Shown: in pieces, positions 36,796-46,948 of the stretch
Layout: each line of letters begins with the position of its first letter
How positions within the stretch are numbered: position 1 is the first letter of the stretch
Assembly (NCBI GenBank): GCA_947177425.1
Contig: CAMWUN010000013.1
Span: 1 to 64,000, forward strand
Direction of reading: 5' to 3'
DNA: 64,000 nt
Source of the DNA: an uncultured bacterium
GTDB taxonomy: Bacteria; Bacillota; Clostridia; Lachnospirales; Lachnospiraceae
Translations under genes and position numbers: made by a program
The notes under the pieces: generated by a model
Databases searched by the model: none
The model's input: the letters and a program-made list of their open reading frames with translations, nothing else
Told to the model about the DNA's origin: nothing

Positions 36796-38016
36796 TTATA
36801 ATAAATACTTATTAATATCTAATATATTTCTTGTATCAAGTACAATTTTCCCACTTAATTCCTTCTGCCTGCCGATGATTTCCTGATGTCCTACCATAAT
36901 AACCACTATCTCTATATCCTTTAGAAATTTTTCCAGGCTATGATACTGATTTGCGACTATATCATCTTTTATATATGGATCATATACTTTTATCCCATAT
37001 GCCAAATGCTTTTTCATACATTCAAGCATTTGTAAGGTTGGGCTTTCACGTATATCGTCCACATCCTCCTTATAGGTAAGCCCATAAATCCCAACTTTTG
37101 AAACATCGGTAATACCATGCTGTTCCATAATGGCCACAATTCTCTCCAATACAAATTCCGGCATAGAATCGTTAATCTTTCTTGCTGCCAATATAATATT
37201 CGCAAGCCCTGGATAATCACCAACCAAAAACCAAGGATCTACAGATATACAATGTCCGCCGACTCCTGGTCCTGGCGATAATATGTTTACTCTTGGATGC
37301 ATATTGGCAATCTCAATTATCTCATATACATTCAAATCCGCCTGCTGGCAGATTTTCGTCAATTCGTTGGCAAATGCAATATTTATATCACGATATGTGT
37401 TTTCGACCACTTTCGTCATTTCAGCGGTCTTAATACTTGTTACTACAATTTTTCCTTTGCAGAAAGACTGATAGACTGCTTTTACTTTTTCGCCAATACT
37501 TCTGTCATCAGCTCCGATTGTTCTTGAATTATGCTCCAACTCATAAATCATATTTCCAGGGATAATTCTTTCAGGTGCATGCACAATATGAATATCTTGT
37601 CCAGCCACAAATCCCTTTGCTTTCACTACAGGTCTGATAAACTGATCTATCGTTCCCGGGGACACTGTTGACTCTATAACTATGATGCTTCCTTTTTCAC
37701 ATATATCCAGTACCTGTTTCACCGCCGCCACTACGTATCCTGCATCTATTTTTTTATTTTCTTTTCTATACGGTGTTGGGACAGAAATAATGTACATATC
37801 TGCAGATATGTTTTTTGTTGAAAAGATAATTCCATTATCAACCGCATTCTGAAATAAATCATATAAAGACTTTTCTTCAAAAGTAATCTGTCTATTATTT
37901 AACAGCTCAACCTTGGTATTATCTATGTCTGTCCCCACTACATCCAAACCTTTAGCAGCTAACATTAGAGCTGTGGGTAAACCTATATATCCCAAGCCAA
38001 TTACATTTATTTTCAA
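36796..38016 (-). CDS. wecC: UDP-N-acetyl-D-mannosamine dehydrogenase
   Basis: This enzyme oxidises UDP-ManNAc to UDP-ManNAcA with two NAD+. Its 406 residues contain KINVIGLGYIGLPTALMLAA for NAD binding, IVIESTVSPGTIDQF, VHAPERIIPGNMIYE, the catalytic-Cys region SPGPGVGGHCISVDPWFLVG and GLTYKEDVDDIRESP, which is the WecC pattern. Other UDP-HexNAc dehydrogenases of the family are similar, but the wecB neighbour supports ManNAc. Confidence 0.93.
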   Translation of the reverse strand: MKINVIGLGYIGLPTALMLAAKGLDVVGTDIDNTKVELLNNRQITFEEKSLYDLFQNAVDNGIIFSTKNISADMYIISVPTPYRKENKKIDAGYVVAAVKQVLDICEKGSIIVIESTVSPGTIDQFIRPVVKAKGFVAGQDIHIVHAPERIIPGNMIYELEHNSRTIGADDRSIGEKVKAVYQSFCKGKIVVTSIKTAEMTKVVENTYRDINIAFANELTKICQQADLNVYEIIEIANMHPRVNILSPGPGVGGHCISVDPWFLVGDYPGLANIILAARKINDSMPEFVLERIVAIMEQHGITDVSKVGIYGLTYKEDVDDIRESPTLQMLECMKKHLAYGIKVYDPYIKDDIVANQYHSLEKFLKDIEIVVIMVGHQEIIGRQKELSGKIVLDTRNILDINKYLL

Positions 38017-38028
38017 CGAAAACTCCTC

Positions 38029-39198
38029 CTATTCGCAAATACCGTAAAGTACAACCTCGCTTGCATTCGGCCAGTGAGCCCTTAAATATAGTTTGTATTC
38101 GGGCACCAATTTTTTCAAATACTGCGGAATAGAAATCAAATCTTCCCTCTTATGATACACACATATTGCTAATTTGGGCTTATGCTTTTGTATTACATTT
38201 CTTGCACCTTTCAATGCTGGCATTTCTTCTCCCTCAATATCCATTTTGATAAATGTAACTTTCTCTTCCTTATCAAGTATATTATCAATACTATTCAATT
38301 CAACATATCCGAGCTCTCCAGTGCTGACTTTGTCATATACGACCTGTCCGCATCCTGCCGACGAATGGTCAAAATACGCTTTCACATTTTTATCAGAAAC
38401 ACCTATTGGCAAATGAACAATATCGCCCTTATTACTAACTGCCTTTATTACATTACTAAGCTGTTCAAATCTAGCAGCATCTGGTTCTAATGCATAATAT
38501 TTATCAAAAGCATCTACATGTTTATTAAATGTCTCCAAAGTATCACCGGTAAAGGCACCACAATCTATAAAAACTTCATGTTGTGATAACAAAATAATAT
38601 CATTAGGAAAATATTGCTGCTCTGCATCGATTTCATTCCACACTGAAAGCATCGGCCAACTCTTTACCTCTATATGTCCTTTAAGATAACATTTCATGGT
38701 CATTCTGGACTTTTCATCAGCAAGCCAATCATATGTTTGTGTAAACGCATCGAGATTTTCTTGAAAATAGGTGTAATCAAATTTCCTATTTAACAAAATC
38801 TTATAATAATCATCTACCAGTATAATATCCTTTTGCAGATTCATATTGTGCATAAATGCACGTGTCCCCTCCAGATAATATATTCTATCTACTATTTCTG
38901 AATTTATCAGCGCTTTATTTAAGTCCTCATATATTAAAATATTATAGCCAGCTACAATATTTACCTTTCTTCTTACTTCGCTAAATGGCAATACTTTTAA
39001 TCCATGAAATTCACTGCCTGGCTGAAAATATTCATCACTTACAATTACGCCTTTTATATGTACATACCACCTCTGTAACCTCTCAAATATATCTTCCGCA
39101 TAGTTTCCATTACCATACATATATAAATCATTCTGCTTTTGTAGATGCATTATTCCTTCTGGTATTCGCTTGCTATTATCTTCGAACTCCACCCACAT
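38029..39198 (-). CDS. FkbM-family methyltransferase with N-terminal Rossmann module
   Basis: The product is 389 residues. Residues 22-112 are a diverged copy of the module (NDLYMYGNGNYAEDIFERLQ). The FkbM domain has EVFIDCGAFTGDTLETFNKH, YALEPDAARFEQL, FIKMDIEGEEMPALKGARNV and LAICVYHKREDLISIP. The domain order equals that of the gene at 22474, and both end in a similar LYLR-containing C-terminus, so they are probably paralogues acting on different hydroxyls. Confidence 0.85.
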   Translation of the reverse strand: MWVEFEDNSKRIPEGIMHLQKQNDLYMYGNGNYAEDIFERLQRWYVHIKGVIVSDEYFQPGSEFHGLKVLPFSEVRRKVNIVAGYNILIYEDLNKALINSEIVDRIYYLEGTRAFMHNMNLQKDIILVDDYYKILLNRKFDYTYFQENLDAFTQTYDWLADEKSRMTMKCYLKGHIEVKSWPMLSVWNEIDAEQQYFPNDIILLSQHEVFIDCGAFTGDTLETFNKHVDAFDKYYALEPDAARFEQLSNVIKAVSNKGDIVHLPIGVSDKNVKAYFDHSSAGCGQVVYDKVSTGELGYVELNSIDNILDKEEKVTFIKMDIEGEEMPALKGARNVIQKHKPKLAICVYHKREDLISIPQYLKKLVPEYKLYLRAHWPNASEVVLYGICE

Positions 39199-39212
39199 AA
39201 GTAAACCTCCTT

Positions 39213-40214
39213 TTAATTTTGCATTTTATTCTCCAATTTACTTTTATAATATCTGGCATCAAAAAAATACTTAACCGCCCAGCTAATCTCTTCATTCGGA
39301 AAATACGTTATATGCTTTTTCATTAGTTCAGATAATATCCCCATTTTATACGGCGGATATCCTCCAAACCATCCTCCTGATTTATTCTGCAAACTGACTG
39401 CATATTCAAATGCCTTTTTCCCTTCTGTATAGTGCCCCAGTTTAAACCATATTATTGCAAACTGAAACAACCCTGTAGAACAAATCCATTTAACATTTTT
39501 GTATGCAGGAACAGCCCCGTCCTCACGCTGCATTTTCTTAATTTTCTTCATTGCTGCTTCTGCAATCTTATCTTCCCCCAAATCTACCATAGCCTCAATT
39601 ATATATGCATAAAAATGTGATAGGTAATTAAAATTTATGATATCCGCCCAAAATGTTTTTTTATAATATTTTAAGCTTCTCTCTGCACATTCCTTATAAA
39701 TACTCACACCTGTTTTTTGGCTTATCTCACATAGCGGCGGCAGACAATAAACATGTATTAATTCTGAATTAATCCCCTCTGAAAAAGCTGTTCCTTTTGT
39801 TGGAACTAATCTGCCATCGGTATTGATGTTGGATATCAACCAGTCAGCCCCCCTTAACATATTCTCTTTTACTTCTGGAAGCAAATCGTATATCGCCACC
39901 AATCCCCTCAAAACCTGTCCCGTGTTAAAGATTGATTCATTTTTCAAATCAAAACTAAGCCATGCGCCACTTGGTTGTTGAACTTTACAAAGCCATTTTG
40001 CATAATTAATGGCATATGACTGCATACCGTTTTGAAGAAGTGTCGGTATATAATATCCTGTGACTTCCTGATATATTCGTCGCTGTTTTGATGTAATGAC
40101 AATCCCATGATTGGCTACTGTATTTCTCTTAATCCAATATTTTGCTTTCACAATAGCGTTGTCTTCATCATATTTTATTCTATATTTCCGCATTTTATAT
40201 ATTTCCTCAATCAT
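39213..40214 (-). CDS. Putative alpha/alpha-toroid protein
   Basis: The product is 333 residues with no signal peptide. Repeated helix-turn segments with aromatic and Gly-Gly motifs (KVQQPSGAWLSFDL, MQREDGAVPAYKN, LQNKSGGWFGGYP) resemble the repeats of prenyltransferase/squalene-cyclase-like toroids and of C5-epimerase C-terminal domains. YQEVTGYYIPTLLQNG near residue 50 suggests a substrate cleft. Next to wecC, an action on a uronic-acid glycan is conceivable. No catalytic residue can be assigned. Confidence 0.5.
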   Translation of the reverse strand: MIEEIYKMRKYRIKYDEDNAIVKAKYWIKRNTVANHGIVITSKQRRIYQEVTGYYIPTLLQNGMQSYAINYAKWLCKVQQPSGAWLSFDLKNESIFNTGQVLRGLVAIYDLLPEVKENMLRGADWLISNINTDGRLVPTKGTAFSEGINSELIHVYCLPPLCEISQKTGVSIYKECAERSLKYYKKTFWADIINFNYLSHFYAYIIEAMVDLGEDKIAEAAMKKIKKMQREDGAVPAYKNVKWICSTGLFQFAIIWFKLGHYTEGKKAFEYAVSLQNKSGGWFGGYPPYKMGILSELMKKHITYFPNEEISWAVKYFFDARYYKSKLENKMQN

Positions 40215-40215
40215 T

Positions 40216-41418
40216 CTATAATTGTATGGCTGGTTGTATATATTCCAAATCTCTTAAACCTAAATTGCAATGGTTACATGCCTCATAATATGGCAATGTC
40301 AAAAAATTGTTAACTTCCATCTTTAAATTTGTGGAGTCATTTATTTCTATGTATTGGTTCGTCATTGTATAACCAAGATTTTCTAGGCTTGCAGCCCTTA
40401 CACAGCCAAACAATTTATCTTCCCACAAACATTTACATATCTGCCCACCCTGGCATCTATCATATTGTTTGATTAACTCTATTGTATCTCTGTCTCTTTT
40501 TTCAGGTCCCCCTGGAACTACCCACATCATATCTTTTAGGACTTCCATGTTTACATCATTATTCTTCATAAATTCAATAAATTTCCCCTGATTTACCTCA
40601 TTTCCGTAATCGCTTAATCGTATCACCACCTTAGGATTTTTCAGATTATCAATGCTTAAGTTCTTATTTATAATAGTGCCATTCGTGGTTATCTCAATTC
40701 TTGTAACCTTAGTTTGTTCCAACAAAAAAGAAAGAACATCATCAAATATTGATGCCAAAAATGGCTCTCCTCCTATAAGTTCGCAACATGGTATAATATC
40801 AATTATTTTCATTAATTTTTCTAAGGAATCAATTATTTTTTTCTTAATCAAATCCTTTGGATGCGAATAATAGCCAATCAATTCATTGCAATCTTTACAC
40901 CTTAATGAGCATTTGGTTGTTAACACAATCACTAATCTCGGGATAATAGAAATATCATTGCTTTTATATTTTTTTAAAAATTCTTCCCATGTATTACAAT
41001 TTACACTTTCTAATATTTGCTGTTCATCCTGCCACATAAGCAATGGTGCAATTATTCTTTTATATATTTTCTTATCAGGATGAGTGACACAAAATGGATA
41101 CTCAAAATATTCATATTCTATATTCAAATATTCGTCTACTTGTTGCTTCATATCTAAAGCATAAGAACTGCAAAAAAGGAAAACATATTCTGAAATATTA
41201 AAAATGTTTTTTATATATTGAGGGTTATATACATATATACTCTTTCCCGATTCAAGACTTAATTCTCCTTGATAGTTGTTATCAATGCAAAATACTATTT
41301 TATCTACAAGCTCAGGATATTGCTTGCAAAACTGCTCAAAATAATTCCCCACTCCAAATACAATTAAACCTTTTGTTTCTAAAATACTATATAATTCTGC
41401 ATCTGTATTACAGTTCAT
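40216..41418 (-). CDS. Radical SAM protein with N-terminal Rossmann module
   Basis: The product is 400 residues. Residues 16-108 are the recurrent module (GLIVFGVGNYFEQFCKQYPE). The radical SAM core has the 4Fe-4S motif CSLRCKDC in the context VLTTKCSLRCKDCNEL, then CCELIGGEPFLASIFDDVLS as the GGEP motif. Extra Cys near the end (CQGGQICKC, CNHCNLG) suggest a SPASM-like auxiliary cluster. It could oxidise, epimerise or remodel a sugar or peptide. The substrate is unknown. Confidence 0.82.
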   Translation of the reverse strand: MNCNTDAELYSILETKGLIVFGVGNYFEQFCKQYPELVDKIVFCIDNNYQGELSLESGKSIYVYNPQYIKNIFNISEYVFLFCSSYALDMKQQVDEYLNIEYEYFEYPFCVTHPDKKIYKRIIAPLLMWQDEQQILESVNCNTWEEFLKKYKSNDISIIPRLVIVLTTKCSLRCKDCNELIGYYSHPKDLIKKKIIDSLEKLMKIIDIIPCCELIGGEPFLASIFDDVLSFLLEQTKVTRIEITTNGTIINKNLSIDNLKNPKVVIRLSDYGNEVNQGKFIEFMKNNDVNMEVLKDMMWVVPGGPEKRDRDTIELIKQYDRCQGGQICKCLWEDKLFGCVRAASLENLGYTMTNQYIEINDSTNLKMEVNNFLTLPYYEACNHCNLGLRDLEYIQPAIQL

Positions 41419-41459
41419 ATCTCCAAATCAGTCCTCCTCACCAAATATACTTCCAATTA

Positions 41460-42620
41460 TTATTGTTTTTGCAACATTAAAATAAACTTTAAATATACAA
41501 AAGAATCACACTCAACCAATTTATTGGGCAATATATATACTGTTGTCTTCAAACCAAATTTCTCTGCGACATTTAACACCCGTCTCTTCAATGCTGCTAT
41601 ATCATAAAATCTACCAATTGCCAAATCTCCCCGACAATCTGTCCTAATACATTCATAACTCCCCTCATCAGCGGTTCCTTTCCCGTAATACGTTGGAGAA
41701 ACTGTCGAAAGATACTTTTCGTGCATATATAAGGGAAGAATAATAAACTTTCCTCCTGGTTCAAGAACCCTAGATGCCTCTTGTATCATTCTACTGTCAA
41801 TTGTACCTGTAAAAGTTTCATATGCTGACTGTGCAGACATTGCTCTGACAGAATTATCTGAAAAATGTAAATCTGTCACATCTTCCTGTAAATAGTAACC
41901 TAAATCGGCATATATACTTTTAGCCAGATCTATTCCATAAGCTTTTATTCCTCTTTTTTCACGTAAATATCTAGCAAACGGACTTGCCTGCGCCCCTAAA
42001 TCAAGATATATTTCTCCACTGTCCCACTGTGCAAAACCTAATAACTTATCAACAAAATAATATTCCATAATTTTTCTACGATATCGGGAATATGGTTTTT
42101 GTTCCCAAATCAAATCGTAAGCTCTTTTGTAAGTTCCAATAAAACCCAAGCTTTTTTCATATTCTATAAATTCCTCTTCGTCAAACCAGTCGATATCCTC
42201 GCATACTGCATTTGCACGCAAATCCCTTTCTAAATGATTTAATATTTCTACATTAATCTCTGGAACCCGAGGCGCTTTATCATTTATTAAAAGTGCTTCA
42301 TAATAATCAGGCTCCAAAGCACTAACATAATCTTCAAGTTCCCTATAACCCTTTGTATGTAAGTCCGCCGATATTTCCGGAAAAAATATTGTAGAAACCA
42401 ATATGTAATATTTTTTACTTATCATTTCTGAAGCAATTACTTTTTTCTCCTTATATAGTTTATTTTGTTTACTACTACTACTATCAATATAAATATAATC
42501 TGATATGTTTAATTGATTCAGAATCTCTTCTGCTACAGATGATAATTCGCCAGCCCCCCATATCGCTATTTTTCTTATACATGACATTCTTTTTATATAT
42601 TCCAAAAATTTATTATGCAT
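41460..42620 (-). CDS. Class I SAM methyltransferase with N-terminal Rossmann module
   Basis: The product is 386 residues. Residues 15-100 are the recurrent module (KIAIWGAGELSSVAEEILNQ, YYILVSTIFFPEISADLHTK). The methyltransferase follows with IYLDLGAQASPFARYLREKR as motif I, DVTDLHFSDNSVRAMSAQSA, and SRVLEPGGKFIILPLYM. It probably modifies a glycan. It is separated from the next gene by only nine bases. Confidence 0.8.
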   Translation of the reverse strand: MHNKFLEYIKRMSCIRKIAIWGAGELSSVAEEILNQLNISDYIYIDSSSSKQNKLYKEKKVIASEMISKKYYILVSTIFFPEISADLHTKGYRELEDYVSALEPDYYEALLINDKAPRVPEINVEILNHLERDLRANAVCEDIDWFDEEEFIEYEKSLGFIGTYKRAYDLIWEQKPYSRYRRKIMEYYFVDKLLGFAQWDSGEIYLDLGAQASPFARYLREKRGIKAYGIDLAKSIYADLGYYLQEDVTDLHFSDNSVRAMSAQSAYETFTGTIDSRMIQEASRVLEPGGKFIILPLYMHEKYLSTVSPTYYGKGTADEGSYECIRTDCRGDLAIGRFYDIAALKRRVLNVAEKFGLKTTVYILPNKLVECDSFVYLKFILMLQKQ

Positions 42621-42629
42621 ATGTTCTAC

Positions 42630-44036
42630 CTATCTCTTTCTCTTTCTCATTTTATTTATAAACTCACCATAAAGCTTTTTATAATTCATATCATAAAAGT
42701 CATTATATGCTTTCATTGGTAACTCATGTCTTCTGCTCCATAATTCTTTAAACATCTGCGGCTCTTGTAATAAATATATCTTATCCTTAATAGAATCCAA
42801 GCCATAGCATTCATACATTATATCTTTCGGTACAAAAACCACTTTTCCGCAAGTTAAAGCTTCATAAATTACTGTACTTCCGCATGATACCACATATGTA
42901 CACTGCTCAAAATAAAAATCCAACTTCTTTTCATTAGCAAATTGAAATCTATTACTAGCTCCGAATTTACCAAATAAATTCCTAACTTTTTTTGTATTTT
43001 CAGTAGGATGCAGCCTTAGATAAATCCTCGTGTTTAATCCAGTATTATTAATTATTGCCTCAACCAAGTCAACATATATTTCATATACCCCAGTTAAACA
43101 TATCAATATATTCTCATTTTTTTGCTCTACTTTAAAATAATATTTTCTATGAGTTCCAACAACTATTTTTTTTGAAGGAACATTGACTTGTGTATTCCAA
43201 TACTTTCCCATTGTAAGAAAATAACTTGGGAATATTCTCTTACAATCGCCATTCCTTATTATCGCTTCCCCCCAATAATGGGCATGTGAAGTCTTTCCTT
43301 CCCATGCATGCTGTATTTCCGCTGTTGGTATATTCAAGTCATTGCATGCCAGATTCATCGCTACATGCAATATACCCATGTAGCATCCATCACACTCTAT
43401 CACCAGGCTTGGTCTAACAATTTTTAAATATACTTTCCATGCTTCAACATACCCTGACAACCACCTTGAATAATGTATAATTGTGTTGAAAATAGTTTTA
43501 GAAAGTGCATCATCTATTTCTAAAGGAAAGTTATTTTTTAAATATCTTATAAATTCACTTGCCATTTTATGGTCATCTTTACATCCCTTCTCCTTCTTAT
43601 GAGCTAAATAATGAATAAAATAATCTGACTTCCAATTCTGGTACGCATAGTCAAATTCGTCTTTTGAGATAACTGAAACTAGCATACTTGATTTCTGATT
43701 TACATCCATATAAGCTTTAATCCGCTCATCATATATAAGTCCATCCTCATGTCTTAACATATCATCATTCGGAAAACCTATATATATAACATCCTTTGGC
43801 AGAGAAAAAAAGGGATTTCTTGTTGTAAATTCTTCTAATTCATTTGCCCGCTCTGCCATCTGTTCACGTTTTCTCTCTCTATAAGTTCCCACTTTCTTGT
43901 CAATACATGAGATAACTATACTAACTCTTACAAGCGGCCAGACTGGAACATCTTGAAATCTCAATTTATATTCTAATAGTTGCTTATTATTTTCAAACTT
44001 ATGTATCTGTTCATAAAGTTCTACTATTGTATTCAT
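42630..44036 (-). CDS. Surface-polysaccharide biosynthesis protein, GT-B-like
   Basis: The product is 468 residues with no membrane helix. The middle has IPTAEIQHAWEGKTSHAHYW. The C-terminal half reads like a GT-B donor domain: RIYLRLHPTENTKKVRNLFG, YVVSCGSTVIYEALTCGKVV and FVPKDIMYECYG. This pattern is shared with capsule and teichoic-acid transferases. I cannot name the donor. It is followed by a 226-base gap containing a MITE-like palindrome. Confidence 0.65.
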   Translation of the reverse strand: MNTIVELYEQIHKFENNKQLLEYKLRFQDVPVWPLVRVSIVISCIDKKVGTYRERKREQMAERANELEEFTTRNPFFSLPKDVIYIGFPNDDMLRHEDGLIYDERIKAYMDVNQKSSMLVSVISKDEFDYAYQNWKSDYFIHYLAHKKEKGCKDDHKMASEFIRYLKNNFPLEIDDALSKTIFNTIIHYSRWLSGYVEAWKVYLKIVRPSLVIECDGCYMGILHVAMNLACNDLNIPTAEIQHAWEGKTSHAHYWGEAIIRNGDCKRIFPSYFLTMGKYWNTQVNVPSKKIVVGTHRKYYFKVEQKNENILICLTGVYEIYVDLVEAIINNTGLNTRIYLRLHPTENTKKVRNLFGKFGASNRFQFANEKKLDFYFEQCTYVVSCGSTVIYEALTCGKVVFVPKDIMYECYGLDSIKDKIYLLQEPQMFKELWSRRHELPMKAYNDFYDMNYKKLYGEFINKMRKRKR

Positions 44037-44097
44037 GCTATATCTCCCATAGCCTAGCTTTATTATTTAAAGACCTATAAATAATTTAGATTGATTC

Positions 44098-44270
44098 ATT
44101 ACTAGTATAACCCACAATAATTATCCGCCCCTTTCACTTGTCTAAATTTCCATCTGCCGCGTCAGCTTCAATCAACGATGCTACCAGCATCGCCTCATTC
44201 AGCTTCCTTGCACATGAAAATTTATCCTGCGTGTAAGGGAACGGTAATTATCGTGGATTATACTAGCAAA
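44098..44270. mobile_element. MITE-like palindromic element
   Basis: The two ends are imperfect inverted repeats: CTAGTATAACCCACAATAATTA at 44102-44123 mirrors the complement of 44244-44266. The similarity continues inward (TAAATTTCCAT against TAAATTTTCAT, AGCTTCA against AGCTGAA) to a perfect central stem CGATGCT-ACC-AGCATCG at 44176-44192. The whole 173 bases can thus fold as one long hairpin. It has no reading frame, and its right end supplies the stop codon of the beta-propeller-like gene. Confidence 0.7.
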
Positions 44271-45447
44271 TATAATCATTTATGATTTTCCCAATTGGCT
44301 TATCCAAATGTTTTCTCATATTATCTTTTACAACTCCACTTTCCCAACCTTTTATCAGGTATTTTATTCCTTCTGTATAATATATCTCTGACATTATGCC
44401 TTTTACACTTGGTGGATATAATTGATTATTATAGTTATTGTTCACCTTAAAAATATGTCGGCTAATATTACGCGTATGCAGATTTAACTCATAAAATATT
44501 CTTGTTTTTGATGATAAAAAATATACCTTATCCCCACATTTATGTACCCTGCCATATTTCGTTGCAAAACCTCGTCCATTTTTTAGTTCTTCTTCAACTT
44601 GATCAATTGATTCTTCCTCTCCCATAATTTCAATTTTCTCAAATTTATTTGTCAATAAATTATAGTTAAGAATTGCATCAGTATAACATGGAAAAAGCCA
44701 TAAAGTTTCTTTATATGTAAAACTATGTGAAAACCAAATATTTTCTTTATAAAATAACTTTATATTTCCAGGATACTCTGCAACTTCATGTGCCTCTATT
44801 TCACCCATTTTCCATTTATAAAGCTTATTATTTTTTTGTGTTATCCAAAACTCACCGTCAACATAGCATATTGTAACAATACATATAATATTGATAGGAA
44901 AATCGTAGTATCTGAACTCCTCTCTATCCAAATCAAAAACAACCATAATTCTCTTTTCATTTTGTGGAATATAAATCATTCCATCTACCTTCACCATTTC
45001 ATACGTCTGCGCATTATCTGAAATATGTTTATTGCATGAAATACATTTTACAGAAAGTTTTTGTAAGTCAATTACATTAATCTGGGCTGTATTACGTGAT
45101 ACACAATATATTTTTCCATTTCTTTCATATATTGAATTACTACACGAATTATCTTCATTAGGTAATTTTATAAATTTGGAACGACTGCAATCATATAGTA
45201 AAAAATATTTATTTTTATTATATTTATGAGGATCAAACAGCAAATAGTTTTTAAAATTAAATACCCCTGCATATGCACAATACTCATATGAAGGTGTTTC
45301 CGGAAAAACTGCCAAAATATTAACCTGATTATTTGTCAAATTTCCTTTACACAATGCATTATAAAAAGCCATTGGAAAATAAATTGAATTATCATCAACA
45401 GCCATATCATAAAAAAATGGACGTTGTAAAATTCCTATATTCTGCAT
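44263..45447 (-). CDS. Putative beta-propeller protein, possibly 3'-truncated
   Basis: The product is 394 residues, AT-rich and without signal peptide or membrane helix. It shows repeated blade-like segments of about 45 residues with aromatic strands and turns (NSIYERNGKIYCVSRNTAQI, GMIYIPQNEKRIMVVFDL, GEFWITQKNNKLYKWKMGE, VHKCGDKVYFLSSKTRIFYE), resembling Kelch- or PQQ-type propellers. The TAG stop lies inside the terminal repeat of the adjacent MITE-like element, so the original C-terminus may be lost. No function is assignable. It may bind a partner of the glycan cluster. Confidence 0.55.
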   Translation of the reverse strand: MQNIGILQRPFFYDMAVDDNSIYFPMAFYNALCKGNLTNNQVNILAVFPETPSYEYCAYAGVFNFKNYLLFDPHKYNKNKYFLLYDCSRSKFIKLPNEDNSCSNSIYERNGKIYCVSRNTAQINVIDLQKLSVKCISCNKHISDNAQTYEMVKVDGMIYIPQNEKRIMVVFDLDREEFRYYDFPINIICIVTICYVDGEFWITQKNNKLYKWKMGEIEAHEVAEYPGNIKLFYKENIWFSHSFTYKETLWLFPCYTDAILNYNLLTNKFEKIEIMGEEESIDQVEEELKNGRGFATKYGRVHKCGDKVYFLSSKTRIFYELNLHTRNISRHIFKVNNNYNNQLYPPSVKGIMSEIYYTEGIKYLIKGWESGVVKDNMRKHLDKPIGKIINDYIC

Positions 45448-45501
45448 AAATAAATTCCTCCTATGGGCATGCGCACATTATAGTTACGAAGTTTATGCGA
45501 T

Positions 45502-46899
45502 TCAAACATAGCGAAATCCCCTAAAACTTGCATCCTTTTTTTTATATAATTTATCCAAGCATACTGTATTTGCCTGACGTGTATTCTGTAAAAAATTTTC
45601 AAGTAAAATATTATTGGCCCAATACAAAGCTTCATAATATTCGTCATCTGTTAATGTAGTAAAGTTGCATGTCAATAAATCTGAATTCATATGTTTACTT
45701 TCATAAAAATCCTCAATATCTTTTATTTTCCCATGCTCAACCGCATATCTATACAGGTCTGTTCCTGGATAGGGTGTCACTGGACGAATTGTACGTAACT
45801 GCGCATGATCATCATATTTCAACAAAAATTCCACATCATTTTCTATTGACTTTCTATTCTCTCCCAAGTTCCCAAAAATAATATTTAGTCCGGGGCTGAT
45901 ACCTACATCTATAGTGTTTTCTACTCCCTTTATAATCACTTCGGTCGTTAGATTTTTATTCATCCGTTTTAACGCTTCATCATCCATGGATTCAATCCCA
46001 TAGTTAATAAATACACAGCCTGCCCTCTTCATTAGTCGTAACATTTCTTTATCTTTTGCCGCATAATTTAATCTTCCATTACAACTCCATTTTACATTAA
46101 CTTTCTTTTCTAACATCATATTGCAAAAATCAACTGTTCGTTTTACTGATGACATCAAAAGTTCATCAATAAAAGAAATATAAGTAACTCCATAGTTCCG
46201 CTTAAGCAGTTCTATCTCCTCAATAATCTTCTCTGAAGAACGTGGTCTGAATCCACTATCCATACGATAACAAAAGTTACACCTAAAGGGGCAACCTCTA
46301 CCGCTTAATATTTCCGCTCCACGATCACTCCTTGCACTATTTGGCTGTGGATACAATACATAATGTTCCATATTGAACAAATCATATGCCGGAAATGGAA
46401 TACTATCTATATCATGAATCAGAGGTCTTCTTTCATTTATTTTCACCTCCCCCTGGTTGTCGATATAAGCTATTCCTTTCACACTACTCCAATCTCTTGA
46501 AGTTTCGAGCACATGCAATACATCTTTTACCGTTTCATCACTTTCACCAATCATGATGATATCTGCCTTAAATTTTTTAAGAAAATACCCAGGTTCAGGC
46601 GACGGCAAATGCCCTCCCATCCAAAAAAATGGCTTATCAGGAACCTTATTAATTGCTTCAGCAATCGCTTTTATTTTTCTATACTGATAATATCCACCAC
46701 ACCCTCCAACACCGACTGCGTCAAATGCGTTCTGATGCAAATATTTCGTCAAATGTTCTTCTGAATAATGATAAATATCCTGCTGATATATTTCCACCTC
46801 ATGTCCTGCATCCCTAACCGCAGAAGCAACATAGGCTAATCCTGCCGGAAAAAAAGATATATGGCTGTCATTGTCATATGCAATTAATAAAACCTTCAC
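45502..46899 (-). CDS. B12-binding radical SAM protein
   Basis: The product is 465 residues. The N-terminal 140 form a cobalamin-binding domain (KVLLIAYDNDSHISFFPAGL, DAVGVGGCGGYYQYRKIKAI, DIIMIGESDETVKDVL). The radical SAM core has CPFRCNFC in GRGCPFRCNFCYR, and ISFIDELLMSS and INYGIESMDDEALKRM. This class, which includes BchE and many C-methyltransferases, often methylates unactivated carbons. A C-methylated sugar is therefore plausible. The gene sits next to a SAM methyltransferase and the nonulosonate genes. Confidence 0.88.
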   Translation of the reverse strand: MKVLLIAYDNDSHISFFPAGLAYVASAVRDAGHEVEIYQQDIYHYSEEHLTKYLHQNAFDAVGVGGCGGYYQYRKIKAIAEAINKVPDKPFFWMGGHLPSPEPGYFLKKFKADIIMIGESDETVKDVLHVLETSRDWSSVKGIAYIDNQGEVKINERRPLIHDIDSIPFPAYDLFNMEHYVLYPQPNSARSDRGAEILSGRGCPFRCNFCYRMDSGFRPRSSEKIIEEIELLKRNYGVTYISFIDELLMSSVKRTVDFCNMMLEKKVNVKWSCNGRLNYAAKDKEMLRLMKRAGCVFINYGIESMDDEALKRMNKNLTTEVIIKGVENTIDVGISPGLNIIFGNLGENRKSIENDVEFLLKYDDHAQLRTIRPVTPYPGTDLYRYAVEHGKIKDIEDFYESKHMNSDLLTCNFTTLTDDEYYEALYWANNILLENFLQNTRQANTVCLDKLYKKKDASFRGFRYV

Positions 46900-46948
46900 T
46901 ATTAAATCTCCTCATGCTCTTTATATATATATATCATAACCCGATATA

